57,317 bases of DNA. It comes from Gimesia sp. GTDB lineage: Bacteria; Planctomycetota; Planctomycetia; Planctomycetales; Planctomycetaceae. The position numbers were made by a program, and so were the translations under genes. Positions within the stretch are counted from its first letter, which is position 1; every line of letters starts with the position of its first letter. The notes beneath the pieces were generated by a model, which searched no databases, had not been told where the DNA came from, and saw nothing but the letters and a program-made list of their open reading frames with translations. This document shows, in pieces, positions 42,298-51,747 of the stretch. The stretch covers positions 1-57,317 of the forward strand of contig PAJV01000023.1 in assembly GCA_002706765.1 (NCBI GenBank), given 5' to 3'.

Positions 42298-45150
42298 ATG
42301 CCTGGACCAAGCCGTGAGAACTGGGCGAGGATCGGGATCGGTTACGGAACGATCATGTTGTTTGTGATTCTTGGGTTCGGTTGTTTTTTGAACGGAGAGT
42401 CGAACCAGCCTATAGAAAACGCTGTTGCTTCCGAGTTTAAGGACGCCAGCTCGATGCAGCGCGAAATGGTCGAAGCACAGCCTCAAGAGGTAGTGCTCAC
42501 GCGATACCATACACAGTCAGCCAAGTTGCTGCGGGAAGCCTCTGTTGCTGCAGTAAACTATGACAAGTCGTCGCCCCTATCGGCATTGAAACAATCCCGG
42601 CAGTTGATGCAAAGGGGGTACTTGCTTGCCGACATTGCCGTACAACAGGCTGCTGTTGCTGACATCACCGGGGTCGAAGAAACGCTTTCGCGGCTTCACA
42701 CACTAAATGAAGCAAAAATAGCTGGGACTCGCTTAGGTGCCGATGAGTCGCTAGCAATCATTGCATTGGCAGTGGCCTATGCACGGGTCGGCGACCTTGC
42801 GAAAGCAAGCCAAACGCTCCAGAGTTTAATAAATGAGGAGTCGGTTGTAATCGCTCGTCGGCAGGAGGTTCTGTCAAAGGGTTACGCCGAAGTTTGCATC
42901 GCACTAGCAGAAGAGGGAAAGGCAGAAGAGTCGACTGACTTCCTGAGCCAGTTCGAACGTATTTGTCGAGAATTCAACGATGTTAATTCACGAGCGATGT
43001 GCCTAGCACAATTGGCACGTGCTCAGATCAGTACAGGCCAGATAGACAGAAGTCTTGGCACAGTTAAGCAGATTCAGCAACTGGCCAACGTGTCTGCCAT
43101 GAACGAGGCACTGGCAACTGTAGCAGTCGTACAGTCTGAAGCAGGATTTCTCCAAGAAGCACAGTCCACCATTGATAAGATCAGACTGCCAAGCACTTTC
43201 GCAGACACCGCCCGCTTTGAACAGTCCCGGCTTCATGCTCGTACCTTGAACTTCCGGGATGCGCTCGTTATAGCGTCGAAGATTCAGGACGAATTTTTGA
43301 AGACAAGAGCACTCTTTTTTATTCTGGCCTGCCAGCTTGATTGTGGGTCAGTGTTCGAGGAAAGTGCCCTGAAGCTGGTACGGTTGACCGACAAAATGCG
43401 AGACGGGTTCCGCCACAACACCGTTCTCCATCAACAACTCCGTTGCGATGATGCGGTTGCTGCGACGAAGTGGGACCTGGCAGCCATTAACCACATCTCC
43501 GAGCTTTCGACCGACCTAATTCAACGCACGATACAAGTGGGACGAGTAGCCCGAGCAGCTAATGCGACGCTTGATGTGTTCGAAGCCTTGAATTCCGATT
43601 TGTCGCCACTTCAGAAAGTCTCCATTCGCGTAAGTTCAGCCAGGACTCATGTACTTTTAGGGGAGTCAGACACCGCTCGAGACCAACTCAGCCAAGCTTT
43701 GGATTATGCCAAAGTAGAAGAAATGGACGGCGGTGAGCGGAATGGGTGCCTGCAAAAAGCAGGTAAGGCTTATGCCGACAATAAACTTGAACGAACAGCG
43801 TTGGAACTTATAGGAAATGAGAGTGACACATTTGTTCGAGCGGCGATGCTACTCGGTTTGGCAAAAGGGCTCTTTGAACGTGAAGAGCTTTCAAGATCTG
43901 CCGAAGAGGGAATACTGAGCTCCGGGTGTTTTGGGCGAACACCCGGAGCCCATATCGAGGGGCATCAGTTCTGGCGAGAATTCCTTGCAACAGTCCCAGA
44001 TGAACTAGCTCCTTCGGGAAAGCCAAATCACCTCCGGATTGAGGGAAAAATGCAGTTGCTTGCCGTCCCAACACGAGGTGGGATGAATTTGGCGATCCCT
44101 CCCACACTGGCTGGTTTGAAAGCTTGGGTCGTCATCGCAGCACAGTCTGTCTTTAGTCGAGAAGAGGCGACTGGTCTTGCTAGTTTCGTCGAAAGCTCTT
44201 TTCCGATTGGTAGTGAGAAAACAATCGGGCGGTTCATAGTCCGGAAGAGTTTGTGCCTCCGTCCGAACGGCTGGCTTGTATTCACACTGAAAACCGTCGA
44301 CGACGGCTCCGCACCTTCGAGTCTCTCAGCCCAAGAGATTTTCAGTGGAAGATCGATCACAGCTTGGGTGAAAGCGCTTTCGTCCGAAAATAGTACTGAA
44401 CGAAATATTGCTATTGCACAGTTTTCCGAGATTGGCATGCCGGCAATCGCCCCACTGCTCGAATGCTTCGCATCAAATGAATCCACGACACGATCCGCTG
44501 CGGCTGAAGCCTTAGCCAAAATCGGAGAACCGGCCGTTCCTTCACTTCGCAGTGCCCTTAGTAGCCGAAACCCGCAGGTGGTCGGTTCGGCTTGTGATGC
44601 CATCGGAAAAATTGGCCGCAATGCGGCGGATGTGGTTCCAGATCTGATCGCCGTGATGAAACGAGATAGTCAGGGATTCTGGGGCTACGGATTTACGTCG
44701 GTGAACATTTCAGTCAGATCCGCTCTCAAGAAGATCGGCAAACCATCCGTCAAACCGCTAATCGTGCTCCTGAACTCGGAAAAAGGTCCTATTGTGTTAG
44801 ATACTATCAGCACCTTGGAAGATATTGGGCCAGATGCAGAGGAATCAATTCCTGCATTGACTGAAGTGTTGCGAACTCAGAATATCCTCTGCAAGACATA
44901 TGCGGCCCACACTTTGGGCACTTTCGGGGCGAAGTCTAAAGAAGCTGTCCCATATCTCATTCGAGCGTTATCCGAAAGCCACTCACCGCTTCGGGAAAAT
45001 TCAGCAGAAGCGCTGGGACGAATTGGCCCAGACGCGGTGGAAGCCTTGTCTCAACTCGGCAAGAGACTCGACGATGATGATAAAAATGTCCGACAAGCCG
45101 CCGCTAAGGCCATCGATCTGATTAATAGGCCTGACAACTCCGATGAGTGA
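42298..45150 (+). CDS. Membrane-anchored TPR-HEAT repeat protein
   Basis: From the ATG at 42298, 950 residues (the open frame begins earlier at a TTG, but there it overlaps the divergent gene; the start is not certain). One helix near the N-terminus (IGIGYGTIMLFVILGFGCFL). Residues 70-560 are TPR-like repeats of the A-(Q/R)-A-x-x-G-x-x-x-A type (AVAYARVGDLAKASQTLQSL, AQLARAQISTGQIDRSLGTV) as in the protein at 9110-10774. 560-690 is a beta domain. 700-950 holds HEAT/PBS-lyase-like repeats: AAAEALAKIGEPAVPSLRSA, TISTLEDIGPDAEESIPAL, SAEALGRIGPDAVEALSQLG. Probably exposed outside the cytoplasm as an interaction scaffold. No family name. Confidence 0.75.
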   Translation: MPGPSRENWARIGIGYGTIMLFVILGFGCFLNGESNQPIENAVASEFKDASSMQREMVEAQPQEVVLTRYHTQSAKLLREASVAAVNYDKSSPLSALKQSRQLMQRGYLLADIAVQQAAVADITGVEETLSRLHTLNEAKIAGTRLGADESLAIIALAVAYARVGDLAKASQTLQSLINEESVVIARRQEVLSKGYAEVCIALAEEGKAEESTDFLSQFERICREFNDVNSRAMCLAQLARAQISTGQIDRSLGTVKQIQQLANVSAMNEALATVAVVQSEAGFLQEAQSTIDKIRLPSTFADTARFEQSRLHARTLNFRDALVIASKIQDEFLKTRALFFILACQLDCGSVFEESALKLVRLTDKMRDGFRHNTVLHQQLRCDDAVAATKWDLAAINHISELSTDLIQRTIQVGRVARAANATLDVFEALNSDLSPLQKVSIRVSSARTHVLLGESDTARDQLSQALDYAKVEEMDGGERNGCLQKAGKAYADNKLERTALELIGNESDTFVRAAMLLGLAKGLFEREELSRSAEEGILSSGCFGRTPGAHIEGHQFWREFLATVPDELAPSGKPNHLRIEGKMQLLAVPTRGGMNLAIPPTLAGLKAWVVIAAQSVFSREEATGLASFVESSFPIGSEKTIGRFIVRKSLCLRPNGWLVFTLKTVDDGSAPSSLSAQEIFSGRSITAWVKALSSENSTERNIAIAQFSEIGMPAIAPLLECFASNESTTRSAAAEALAKIGEPAVPSLRSALSSRNPQVVGSACDAIGKIGRNAADVVPDLIAVMKRDSQGFWGYGFTSVNISVRSALKKIGKPSVKPLIVLLNSEKGPIVLDTISTLEDIGPDAEESIPALTEVLRTQNILCKTYAAHTLGTFGAKSKEAVPYLIRALSESHSPLRENSAEALGRIGPDAVEALSQLGKRLDDDDKNVRQAAAKAIDLINRPDNSDE

Positions 45151-45505
45151 ATGCACACATGAATTAGACACCCGCGCTTCACCCGCCCTATATCGCTGCC
45201 TGTAGATTCCATACTTCATGATCATAATAATCAGTGTAACTTCTTCCGTTAAATATGGAGATCCGTTTCGCAGTATCCTGTAAAGACGATTTTCCACTTT
45301 TACCAGACATGACAGCCACTCTACAAGCCGTAGGAACACGGAACTCACCCAAGAAAGGATTTGCCGACCTGATCTTTTCTTCCCCATACCGCTGATGAGT
45401 GGTAAACTAAAGACTGAAATTCCTGATAAACGGGCTCGATTGATCGTTCACCTTAATCCTCCAGCATGACCTGATGTCGTCGCTAAATTATTTAGACAAG
45501 CAATA
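45151..45505. other. 355-bp gap, nothing seen
   Basis: No frame, hairpin or repeat that I can support. Confidence 0.4.
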
Positions 45506-45817
45506 ATGATTTCATACGTTTGGATTCTCATCTCGCTGGCAGTGTTTGATTCACTCGTGCTTTGTTTTTTGTGGCTACTTCTGAGGAATCGCTCTTCACG
45601 CCATGGTCGATCTCTTATGAGGTCAGTGAAAATGGGGGGCGCATTTTGTGTGCTCCACGCGGTGCTTTTCTTCAACGGTCCGGTTTTAGCAATTCAATTG
45701 ATCTTCAGTGCCGCAATCTTCTGTCTTTGTTTGTTGATCAAGCAGCAATCGGAGGATTTGGCTATGCAAAGCCGCAGGAGACACGACCTCAAAAAACAGT
45801 ACAAGTCAGCAACATAA
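45506..45817 (+). CDS. Small membrane protein, unknown
   Basis: 103 residues with two or three helices: YVWILISLAVFDSLVLCFLW (4-24), FCVLHAVLFFNGPVLAIQLI (47-66) and FSAAIFCLCLLI, then a very basic tail (RRRHDLKKQYKSA). Positive-inside rule puts the tail in the cytoplasm. No ribosome site is good. Family unknown. Confidence 0.5.
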   Translation: MISYVWILISLAVFDSLVLCFLWLLLRNRSSRHGRSLMRSVKMGGAFCVLHAVLFFNGPVLAIQLIFSAAIFCLCLLIKQQSEDLAMQSRRRHDLKKQYKSAT

Positions 45818-46523
45818 GACTAAGACAGTTCCGACCGGTTTAAATTTGATGAGTCGAATATGTAATTGTCCAATGTAAAGCAGGACCACAACACCCACTG
45901 CTGTCCCTTGACGGTAGTGCCCGGTTAGAAGTGTTCTTAATTCAAAGCTGGCAACAGTCGATCCAGGTCCAGTTTAGCACAGAACGTTTACCAGGCTGCC
46001 AATCTGCTTTGCAATTTCACCCATAACGGTTAGTTGCTCCGTTTCTTTCGCATATTCTCGGGGCAACGGGACCCGCTCAGTAAGGAGCGCTAATTTACTG
46101 AGCGGGTTTTTTCTTAAAACAAATTGATTTTCAACTGTGCATTTTGTAAGAACATATTCTGACGAGGTCTCGCGCCGGGGACATAGTCAAATTCGCCCCG
46201 CTCAACTACTGACCGTACCGGCATCCCATGCGACATGCTCAAACAGGATTGGTTGAACCGGGTTTGATTGTCTGAGGACGACTCGCAAAGATACCGTATA
46301 TGAAACCGGCGAAATCACTCCGGAACTGGACAGGGAAACGCCATCCGTCGTTTGCAGACATGTCGGCCTGTTTACACTCAGAAACCCTGAAAACCATGAT
46401 GAAAAGCAATTTATCAACACCCGGCATCCCGTCGGGTGTAAGAAAACATATTGACTATGTAACACGCCTAATCGAACTCGCTGCGTAAAAGTGCGAAAGC
46501 CAAACTTAGAAAGTACTTTTTAA
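45818..46523. other. Gap with terminator
   Basis: Contains the terminator at 46071-46113 and otherwise small frames without support, such as 46300-46488, whose product (MKPAKSLRNWTGKRHPSFAD...) I cannot place. Confidence 0.4.
46071..46113 (+). terminator. Rho-independent terminator
   Basis: ACCCGCTCAGTAA (46071-46083) pairs perfectly with TTACTGAGCGGGT (46095-46107) over an 11-base loop and is followed by TTTTTC. A strong terminator, though no gene ends within 250 bp upstream, so it may close a gene that has been lost. Confidence 0.85.
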
Positions 46524-46745
46524 ATGTCAAACAAAACAGAAAACCGCAAAGGTATTGAAATCACAATCGTACCCGATGAAGAGCTGCAACGACTGGCACA
46601 AAAATCCATGGAAATTCAGGTCACTTGCAATTACTCAGGGATGGTTTAGTTTCACACCCAGGCGTATCGCGCAATCCAGGCACGTATGCGTGATGTGGGG
46701 CCGGAAGTAATCCGCAGACACCCGGTAGAGAGATCGGTGTTAAAC
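46524..46745 (+). pseudogene. Decayed small gene, copy 1 (MSNKxE family)
   Basis: MSNKTENRKGIEITIVPDEE, LQRLAQKSMEIQVTCNYSGM then V and TAG; the frame goes on FHTQAYRAIQARMRDVGPEV. It aligns over its length with the gene at 51212 and shares the 21-bp upstream word AACTTAGAAAGTACTTTTTAA. One internal stop inactivates it. Confidence 0.6.
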
Positions 46746-46793
46746 AAGCTCAACAGTTTGTCGAACTGTTCGATTCTCATTAATCGCTATACT

Positions 46794-47735
46794 TTACTCT
46801 ACTGCGGAGGCTCGCAAAACTGTCTTCCCTTTATGATCGACCAAGTGCAGCAAGCCTTTTTCGTCGATACGGTACCTTTTCGTTTTCTGCAATGCAGTCA
46901 GGAAATTAGATTCTTGGTCCATCAACGCTGGTGGACCGGCTGCGCGAGTTGCTACTGGTCCTTCCTCAATTTCCATGTTCTCACTACCAAACTTCGCCTT
47001 GGCTATAAACTGGTTCACTCCAGTGTTGCCGGTTACAGAACCGTCTTCAGCAATCTGGATTGTTGTTTGAGCATTGTTGATCACACCGCGACCTTCAATG
47101 TCTTCGATGAGCCATTTACCGAAGGGGGATCTGATTTCCATCGATGATTGAGAGTTAATGATACCCTCAAAAACTTTTGTCAGTTCTGCCATACCGGCTG
47201 CTGCCACTTCTGCGTCTTGTTCGCCAGTGGCACCTCCCACGCCGATCGCGCCGATGACTTGTCCGTCGTAAATGATCGGAACTCCTCCTTTTAGCGTTGT
47301 AAACTTTCCGCCGCTGACTGCTGCGGCGTTTTCGACCGCTAGACTCAGATGCGTATTGATTGTATCAACATTTGGCAATGGACCGGTTGGTCCTCGTTTG
47401 GTTGCCGCCGATGTCGCTTTTGTAATCGACGTGTAAACGCTCCCCGGTCTGGCACCATCCATGCGCGCGAATGCCAACAGGTGTCCGCCGTCATCGACGA
47501 CGGCAATATTGACCTGAACACTCATCGTGTCCGCCTGTTTGCGACTCGCAACAATTGCCCGCTCAGCTCCCGCCAGCGTCAATTGTGCCCGATTGGTTCG
47601 CACGAGTGGCTGCTCATTTTCGGATGCGACCATTTTTTTGTTCTGTTGTGCCCACGCAGTTTTCACTCCAGTCAGAATAATTAACACGACGAAACAAGCA
47701 AGAATGGGTTGACCCTGTATGACATTTCTTAACAT
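46794..47735 (-). CDS. Secreted GlcG/HbpS-family protein fused to a META-like domain
   Basis: ATG at 47735 with AGGA 8 bases upstream, in preference to the ATG at 47759; 313 residues. Signal peptide ending ILTGVKTAWA. Residues 50-190 are GlcG/HbpS (DUF336): LTLAGAERAIVASRKQADTM, VNIAVVDDGGHLLAFARMDG, ARPGSVYTSITKATSAATK, GGVPIIYDGQVIGAIGVGG. This fold binds haem or small ligands in HbpS. Residues 205-313 have a META/HslJ pattern: GKWLIEDIEGRGVINNAQTT, GNTGVNQFIAKAKFG and a final LDQESNFLTAL-like helix. The two domains normally occur apart; the fusion suggests an exported ligand or redox-stress protein. Convergent or isolated; 660 bp upstream hold no gene. Confidence 0.8.
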   Translation of the reverse strand: MLRNVIQGQPILACFVVLIILTGVKTAWAQQNKKMVASENEQPLVRTNRAQLTLAGAERAIVASRKQADTMSVQVNIAVVDDGGHLLAFARMDGARPGSVYTSITKATSAATKRGPTGPLPNVDTINTHLSLAVENAAAVSGGKFTTLKGGVPIIYDGQVIGAIGVGGATGEQDAEVAAAGMAELTKVFEGIINSQSSMEIRSPFGKWLIEDIEGRGVINNAQTTIQIAEDGSVTGNTGVNQFIAKAKFGSENMEIEEGPVATRAAGPPALMDQESNFLTALQKTKRYRIDEKGLLHLVDHKGKTVLRASAVE

Positions 47736-48398
47736 CAGTTGTTCCTTTTTTAGTTTCATTGCTCTTCAGTCAAATTCCGTTTTCAATTCACACCCATTGC
47801 GAATCAGTACAAATTCATCGGTGACCACTATCCGGCGCATATCTCGATGTTTGTCATCACAATCGTGAGTAAACGAACCCCACTGAGTAAGTCGTCAGTA
47901 TCGTCATGTGTGTCATTCTCGTAAAGTTGAGGCCTCAAAAAATCAATAGTATCAGTGCAAATATTATCATCGTGTCGACTGGATTGATTCCTTTCTCGAG
48001 GATGCCTGAGCCCCGAAATGTTTGAGCAGGCAGTATAACCTAAACCCAGCGCCCATCATTTCTGGGGAACTTCAGGTCTTTCAAAGCTGACGCTAAGCAG
48101 GGTCGTCGGAACGTATGGGAAATACGTATCGAAGCTTGCGAGTTGAGCAGAAGAATACATCTCTGAAAGACTGTCTGTTTTCGAATGAGGAGTCTCTACT
48201 GAGGCCGGTAGTAGCTGTCGTGGTGGAATTCAGCAACAGCCGGGAATCCGTCTTGAATGAACCGATATTTTAATCTTAATTACAGAAATTGAAGACATCA
48301 GAAATCTACAGAATGTTTGTTGCATAATCCCCTCGGATGCACTATCTTCACGCAAACATTCTTGACATCAAACTATATTCCATACGATAATTAATAAC
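47736..48398. other. 660-bp gap between divergent genes
   Basis: Should hold promoters for the GlcG-META gene and the MarR gene. No operator palindrome of MarR type was convincing by eye. Confidence 0.4.
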
Positions 48399-48902
48399 AT
48401 GAACCAAGACATCATTGACAGAATTATTGCCCAATGGGAGTCAGAGCTGCCAGGTGTGGATGCGAGTTGTATGGGTATTGTTGGCCGCACCTTGAGGCTC
48501 GCTGGGTATTTAGAGCGTCGTGCCGATGAAGCTTTGGATGAATTCGGTATCGCGATCTGGGCATTTGATGTGCTTGGGGCATTACGACGGAATGGAAAAC
48601 CTTTTTCGATGACCCCTACGGAATTGATGAAGTCTGTCATGCTTTCTTCCGGAGCAATGACGAACCGCCTCGATCGACTAGAGACCAATGGGTTGATTCA
48701 GCGCATCCCTGATACTAGAGATCGACGTTCGCTTCAAGTCCGACTCACAGCTAAGGGCCGCAAAATTGTTGATGCTGCTGCGCCGGTGCGATTTGATGAA
48801 GCACGAAACGCACTAGGCAGCCTATCCCGTCGTGAACAGGACATCTTGGCTTCATTGCTGCGTAAGGTTTTGCAGTCAGTAGAAGGCAACCCTAAATCAT
48901 GA
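48399..48902 (+). CDS. MarR-family transcription regulator
   Basis: 167 residues. Winged helix-turn-helix: FDVLGALRRNGKPFSMTPTE, LMKSVMLSSGAMTNRLDRLE, TNGLIQRIPDTRDRRSLQVR, LTAKGRKIVDAAAPV. The TNRLDRLE recognition helix and the DxRDRR wing are diagnostic of MarR. MarR proteins dimerise and usually repress adjacent genes until a phenolic ligand binds. The ClC channel gene follows 72 bp downstream on the same strand and the GlcG-META gene is divergent; either may be its target. Confidence 0.9.
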   Translation: MNQDIIDRIIAQWESELPGVDASCMGIVGRTLRLAGYLERRADEALDEFGIAIWAFDVLGALRRNGKPFSMTPTELMKSVMLSSGAMTNRLDRLETNGLIQRIPDTRDRRSLQVRLTAKGRKIVDAAAPVRFDEARNALGSLSRREQDILASLLRKVLQSVEGNPKS

Positions 48903-48974
48903 ATATCTTAGAGAAAACGACCAAGACTCGTAGTTGACTTTTAAAATTTAGAAATCAAAAAATCGTACAGATAA

Positions 48975-50837
48975 ATGACTGAACATGAATCGACGCAATC
49001 ACCGACTACAGAAGGCCTGACTGTTTCCCCATCGCTCGACTTTGTAGTCGAGACGACACAAATTCCTCCTGAGACAGCCTTTGTCAATGCGCGCACCCTG
49101 CGAATTTGTTATCTAGCCATAGTGCTGGGCGCTGTCGCAGCGTTTGTCGCCCAAGGCCTGATGTCATTAATCGGACTGATCACCAATCTCTGCTTTTACG
49201 GCAAGCTGAACACCTCGCTTATATCTCCAGCTCCTGCTGTTGAGGATTTAGGGCTTTTTGTTGTTGGAATCCCTGTTATTGGAGCAATAGTTGTTGGAAT
49301 CATGGCTCGCTACGGCTCCAAAGGAATTCGGGGACACGGAATTCCAGAAGCGATGGAACAGGTTCTTACGAACGAGAGCCGCATTCCGATGCGATTGATG
49401 TTTCTCAAGCCACTTTCTGCTGCGATCTCTATCGGAACCGGTGGGCCGTTTGGTGCAGAGGGCCCTATTATTGCTACGGGTGCAGCATTCGGCTCGGTCA
49501 TCGGCCAGTTTCTAGAAACCACAACTGCAGAACGAAAAACCTTGTTGGCAGCCGGTGCTGCAGCCGGGATGGCTGCGACTTTCGGCAGCCCAGTCTCAGC
49601 TGTTTTGCTGGCTGTAGAATTGTTACTCTTCGAATTTCGCCCCCGCTCCATTATTCCAGTTGCATTAGCATCCTCGACGGCGACCGGAGTACGAATCATG
49701 TTCGAAGGGGCCGACCCAGTCTTTATGATGACAAATCTCCAGGTACCGAATGGGACGTCTTTAGTTATTTACATATTGATTGGAGGATGCTTGGGTCTGT
49801 TTGCGGTCGCAGTAACGCGCGCCGTGTACGCCATTGAGGACAATTTTGAACGTCTTCCAATTCACTGGATGTGGTGGCCGGCTATCGGTGCGTTAGCAGT
49901 TGGAATTGTAGGATATTTTGCGCCAGACACATTGGGGGTCGGATATTACAACATCAGTGATATGCTTCTCAATAATCTTGCTGTTTCAAGCATCCTTTTC
50001 CTGTGCATAATGAAGTTCATTTCCTGGTCCATCTCACTGGGAAGCGGCACTTCGGGAGGCACGCTGGCTCCGCTATTCACTATTGGCGGTGGGATTGGTT
50101 CGATCTTGGGGACTTGCGTAAACACGGTCATTCCGGGGCTGGGGGTCGACGTGAGAATTGCAGCTCTAGTCGGTATGGCTGCCATCTTTGCCGGAGCCTC
50201 CCGTGCCATGTTGACCTCGGTTGTGTTTGCATTCGAGACAACTCTACAGCCGCTTGGTTTACTGCCACTGTTAGGAGGATGCGCCGCGGCACATCTTGTT
50301 TCCAGTTACCTGATGCGTAACTCTATCATGACTGAAAAGATCGCCAGAAGAGGAATTCGCACTCCCGAAGACTATGAAGCAGATGTATTGGATCAAGTTC
50401 ATGTCTCAAACATCATGACCAGAGATGTTGTCACATTACCATCGCAGCAAAAAATAGTCAGTATTCAGGAATGGCTCGCATCAGGAGACAAAGGGACGTC
50501 CCACCAGGGATTTCCAGTTGTTAATAATCAAGGGATTACGATAGGTGTTGTGACTCAACGCGATTTACTGATGCCAGATTTATCGGCGGATCAAAATATT
50601 GCTGACATCATTCGCCGAACTCCTTTATTTGTTTATGATGACTGTACGGTACGACAAGCAGTAGACCACATGGTAAATCATGGTGTCGGTCGCCTTCCAG
50701 TCATCCATCGCTCGCATCATAGTCAACTGGTTGGAATCGTTACCCGGAGCGATGTCTTGTCTGTTTTTAATCGGAGAGTGAACGATGCCCAATTACAACA
50801 ACCAATCTGGCGCTCGGGTGCGCAAGAAAATAAATAG
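48975..50837 (+). CDS. ClC-type chloride channel/antiporter with CBS pair
   Basis: 620 residues. ClC membrane domain of about 40-450 with the three selectivity motifs: GHGIPEA (120-126), GGPFGAEGP (156-164, gating Glu162) and GSGTSGGTLAP (356-366). Two CBS domains lie at about 465-600: VSNIMTRDVVTLPSQQKIVS and DDCTVRQAVDHMVNHGVGRL, then LVGIVTRSDVL. The gating Glu means it could be a proton-coupled antiporter as well as a channel. The CBS pair probably binds adenine nucleotides and regulates it. Located in the inner membrane; follows a MarR regulator and may be co-transcribed. Confidence 0.9.
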   Translation: MTEHESTQSPTTEGLTVSPSLDFVVETTQIPPETAFVNARTLRICYLAIVLGAVAAFVAQGLMSLIGLITNLCFYGKLNTSLISPAPAVEDLGLFVVGIPVIGAIVVGIMARYGSKGIRGHGIPEAMEQVLTNESRIPMRLMFLKPLSAAISIGTGGPFGAEGPIIATGAAFGSVIGQFLETTTAERKTLLAAGAAAGMAATFGSPVSAVLLAVELLLFEFRPRSIIPVALASSTATGVRIMFEGADPVFMMTNLQVPNGTSLVIYILIGGCLGLFAVAVTRAVYAIEDNFERLPIHWMWWPAIGALAVGIVGYFAPDTLGVGYYNISDMLLNNLAVSSILFLCIMKFISWSISLGSGTSGGTLAPLFTIGGGIGSILGTCVNTVIPGLGVDVRIAALVGMAAIFAGASRAMLTSVVFAFETTLQPLGLLPLLGGCAAAHLVSSYLMRNSIMTEKIARRGIRTPEDYEADVLDQVHVSNIMTRDVVTLPSQQKIVSIQEWLASGDKGTSHQGFPVVNNQGITIGVVTQRDLLMPDLSADQNIADIIRRTPLFVYDDCTVRQAVDHMVNHGVGRLPVIHRSHHSQLVGIVTRSDVLSVFNRRVNDAQLQQPIWRSGAQENK

Positions 50838-51211
50838 AAACAAGGTTGATCTTGCCCCGCTTAATCGCCCCCAGAACTTGATATACTGATCAGGATTGTT
50901 GTTAACAGTTCTACGTCGTTTAATTATGTGAGACCTTCTTCGAAAATTTCAAGTTACATCACTTTTCGTGGTGGTATAATTATGACAGGGACACCCTATA
51001 CGGATGTGTTATCTGGTATAAACAACTGGGAGAACAAATCGCATATCACCGGTAATGAATTCCCGGATTTGTTCCGCAAATTCATCCCTTACTCTGGAGA
51101 AAAATTACGGCGGATACAGACAGACTCACGCAGACGTTGAATGACACAAAAGATATGCATTTTTGAGCTTCAGCGGTAGCCTGCACAGCTAACTTAGAAA
51201 GTACTTTTTAA
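50838..51211. other. 374-bp gap
   Basis: A frame at 50928-51140 has no ribosome site or family. The last 26 bases carry the AACTTAGAAAGTACTTTTTAA word shared with 46502-46522. Confidence 0.4.
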
Positions 51212-51684
51212 GTGTCAAACAAATTTGAAGACCGCAAGGATATTACAGTCAAGATTGTGCCTGCCGCAGAACTCAACCGGATGGCGCAGAAAGCCCTGGA
51301 TCTGCAGGACGCCAGTAACTTCTCCGGCGTACCTCAATACCTAATCCAAGCATATCAGGCGATCGTGTCCCGCAGTGATCATAACCCGGAGCCCGCAAGC
51401 AGGCATTCGATAATCACCAGAAACAGAACACGGACTTTGCGACGCCTCTCTGGAAAGTCGACTTGGGTCTCGCCAAAATCGACATCCACACCTTGACCAG
51501 GCTGGTGCCCCAGTGGGCTGGTCCATTTGATGAATTGTCTCAGCAGAAACGTAATACTACCAGGCGATCGCGTTATCGCAGGGCTCTTGGCAGTGCAAAA
51601 CAAGCTTCCCCATCTGCGGCTTTCAATGCCAGTGAGCGACTACAACAGAGAGAAAATGATGAGTTTAAGGTGATCCCGCTTTGA
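51212..51684 (+). pseudogene. Decayed small gene, copy 2 (MSNKxE family), frameshifted
   Basis: GTG at 51212: MSNKFEDRKDITVKIVPAAE, LNRMAQKALDLQDASNFSGV, PQYLIQAYQAIVSRSDHNPE. After about residue 70 the reading continues better in another frame (NTDFATPLWKVDLGLAKIDI, HTLTRLVPQWAGPFDELSQQ) to a TGA at 51682, so a one-base frameshift near 51420-51440 is likely. If there is none, the gene ends at 51496 (94 residues). Function unknown; helical, mixed charge. Confidence 0.5.
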
Positions 51685-51747
51685 GCGATATGGCAATTCC
51701 CATTTATGATCCCTAGCCAGAAATACCTGCTCATCTATCGACAGAAC

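Noticed and set aside
46300-46488. 62-codon rightward frame
   Set aside because: No ribosome site or family; composition not convincingly coding.
50928-51140. 70-codon rightward frame after the ClC gene
   Set aside because: No ribosome site, no recognisable family, and it lies in a gap beside a decayed gene.
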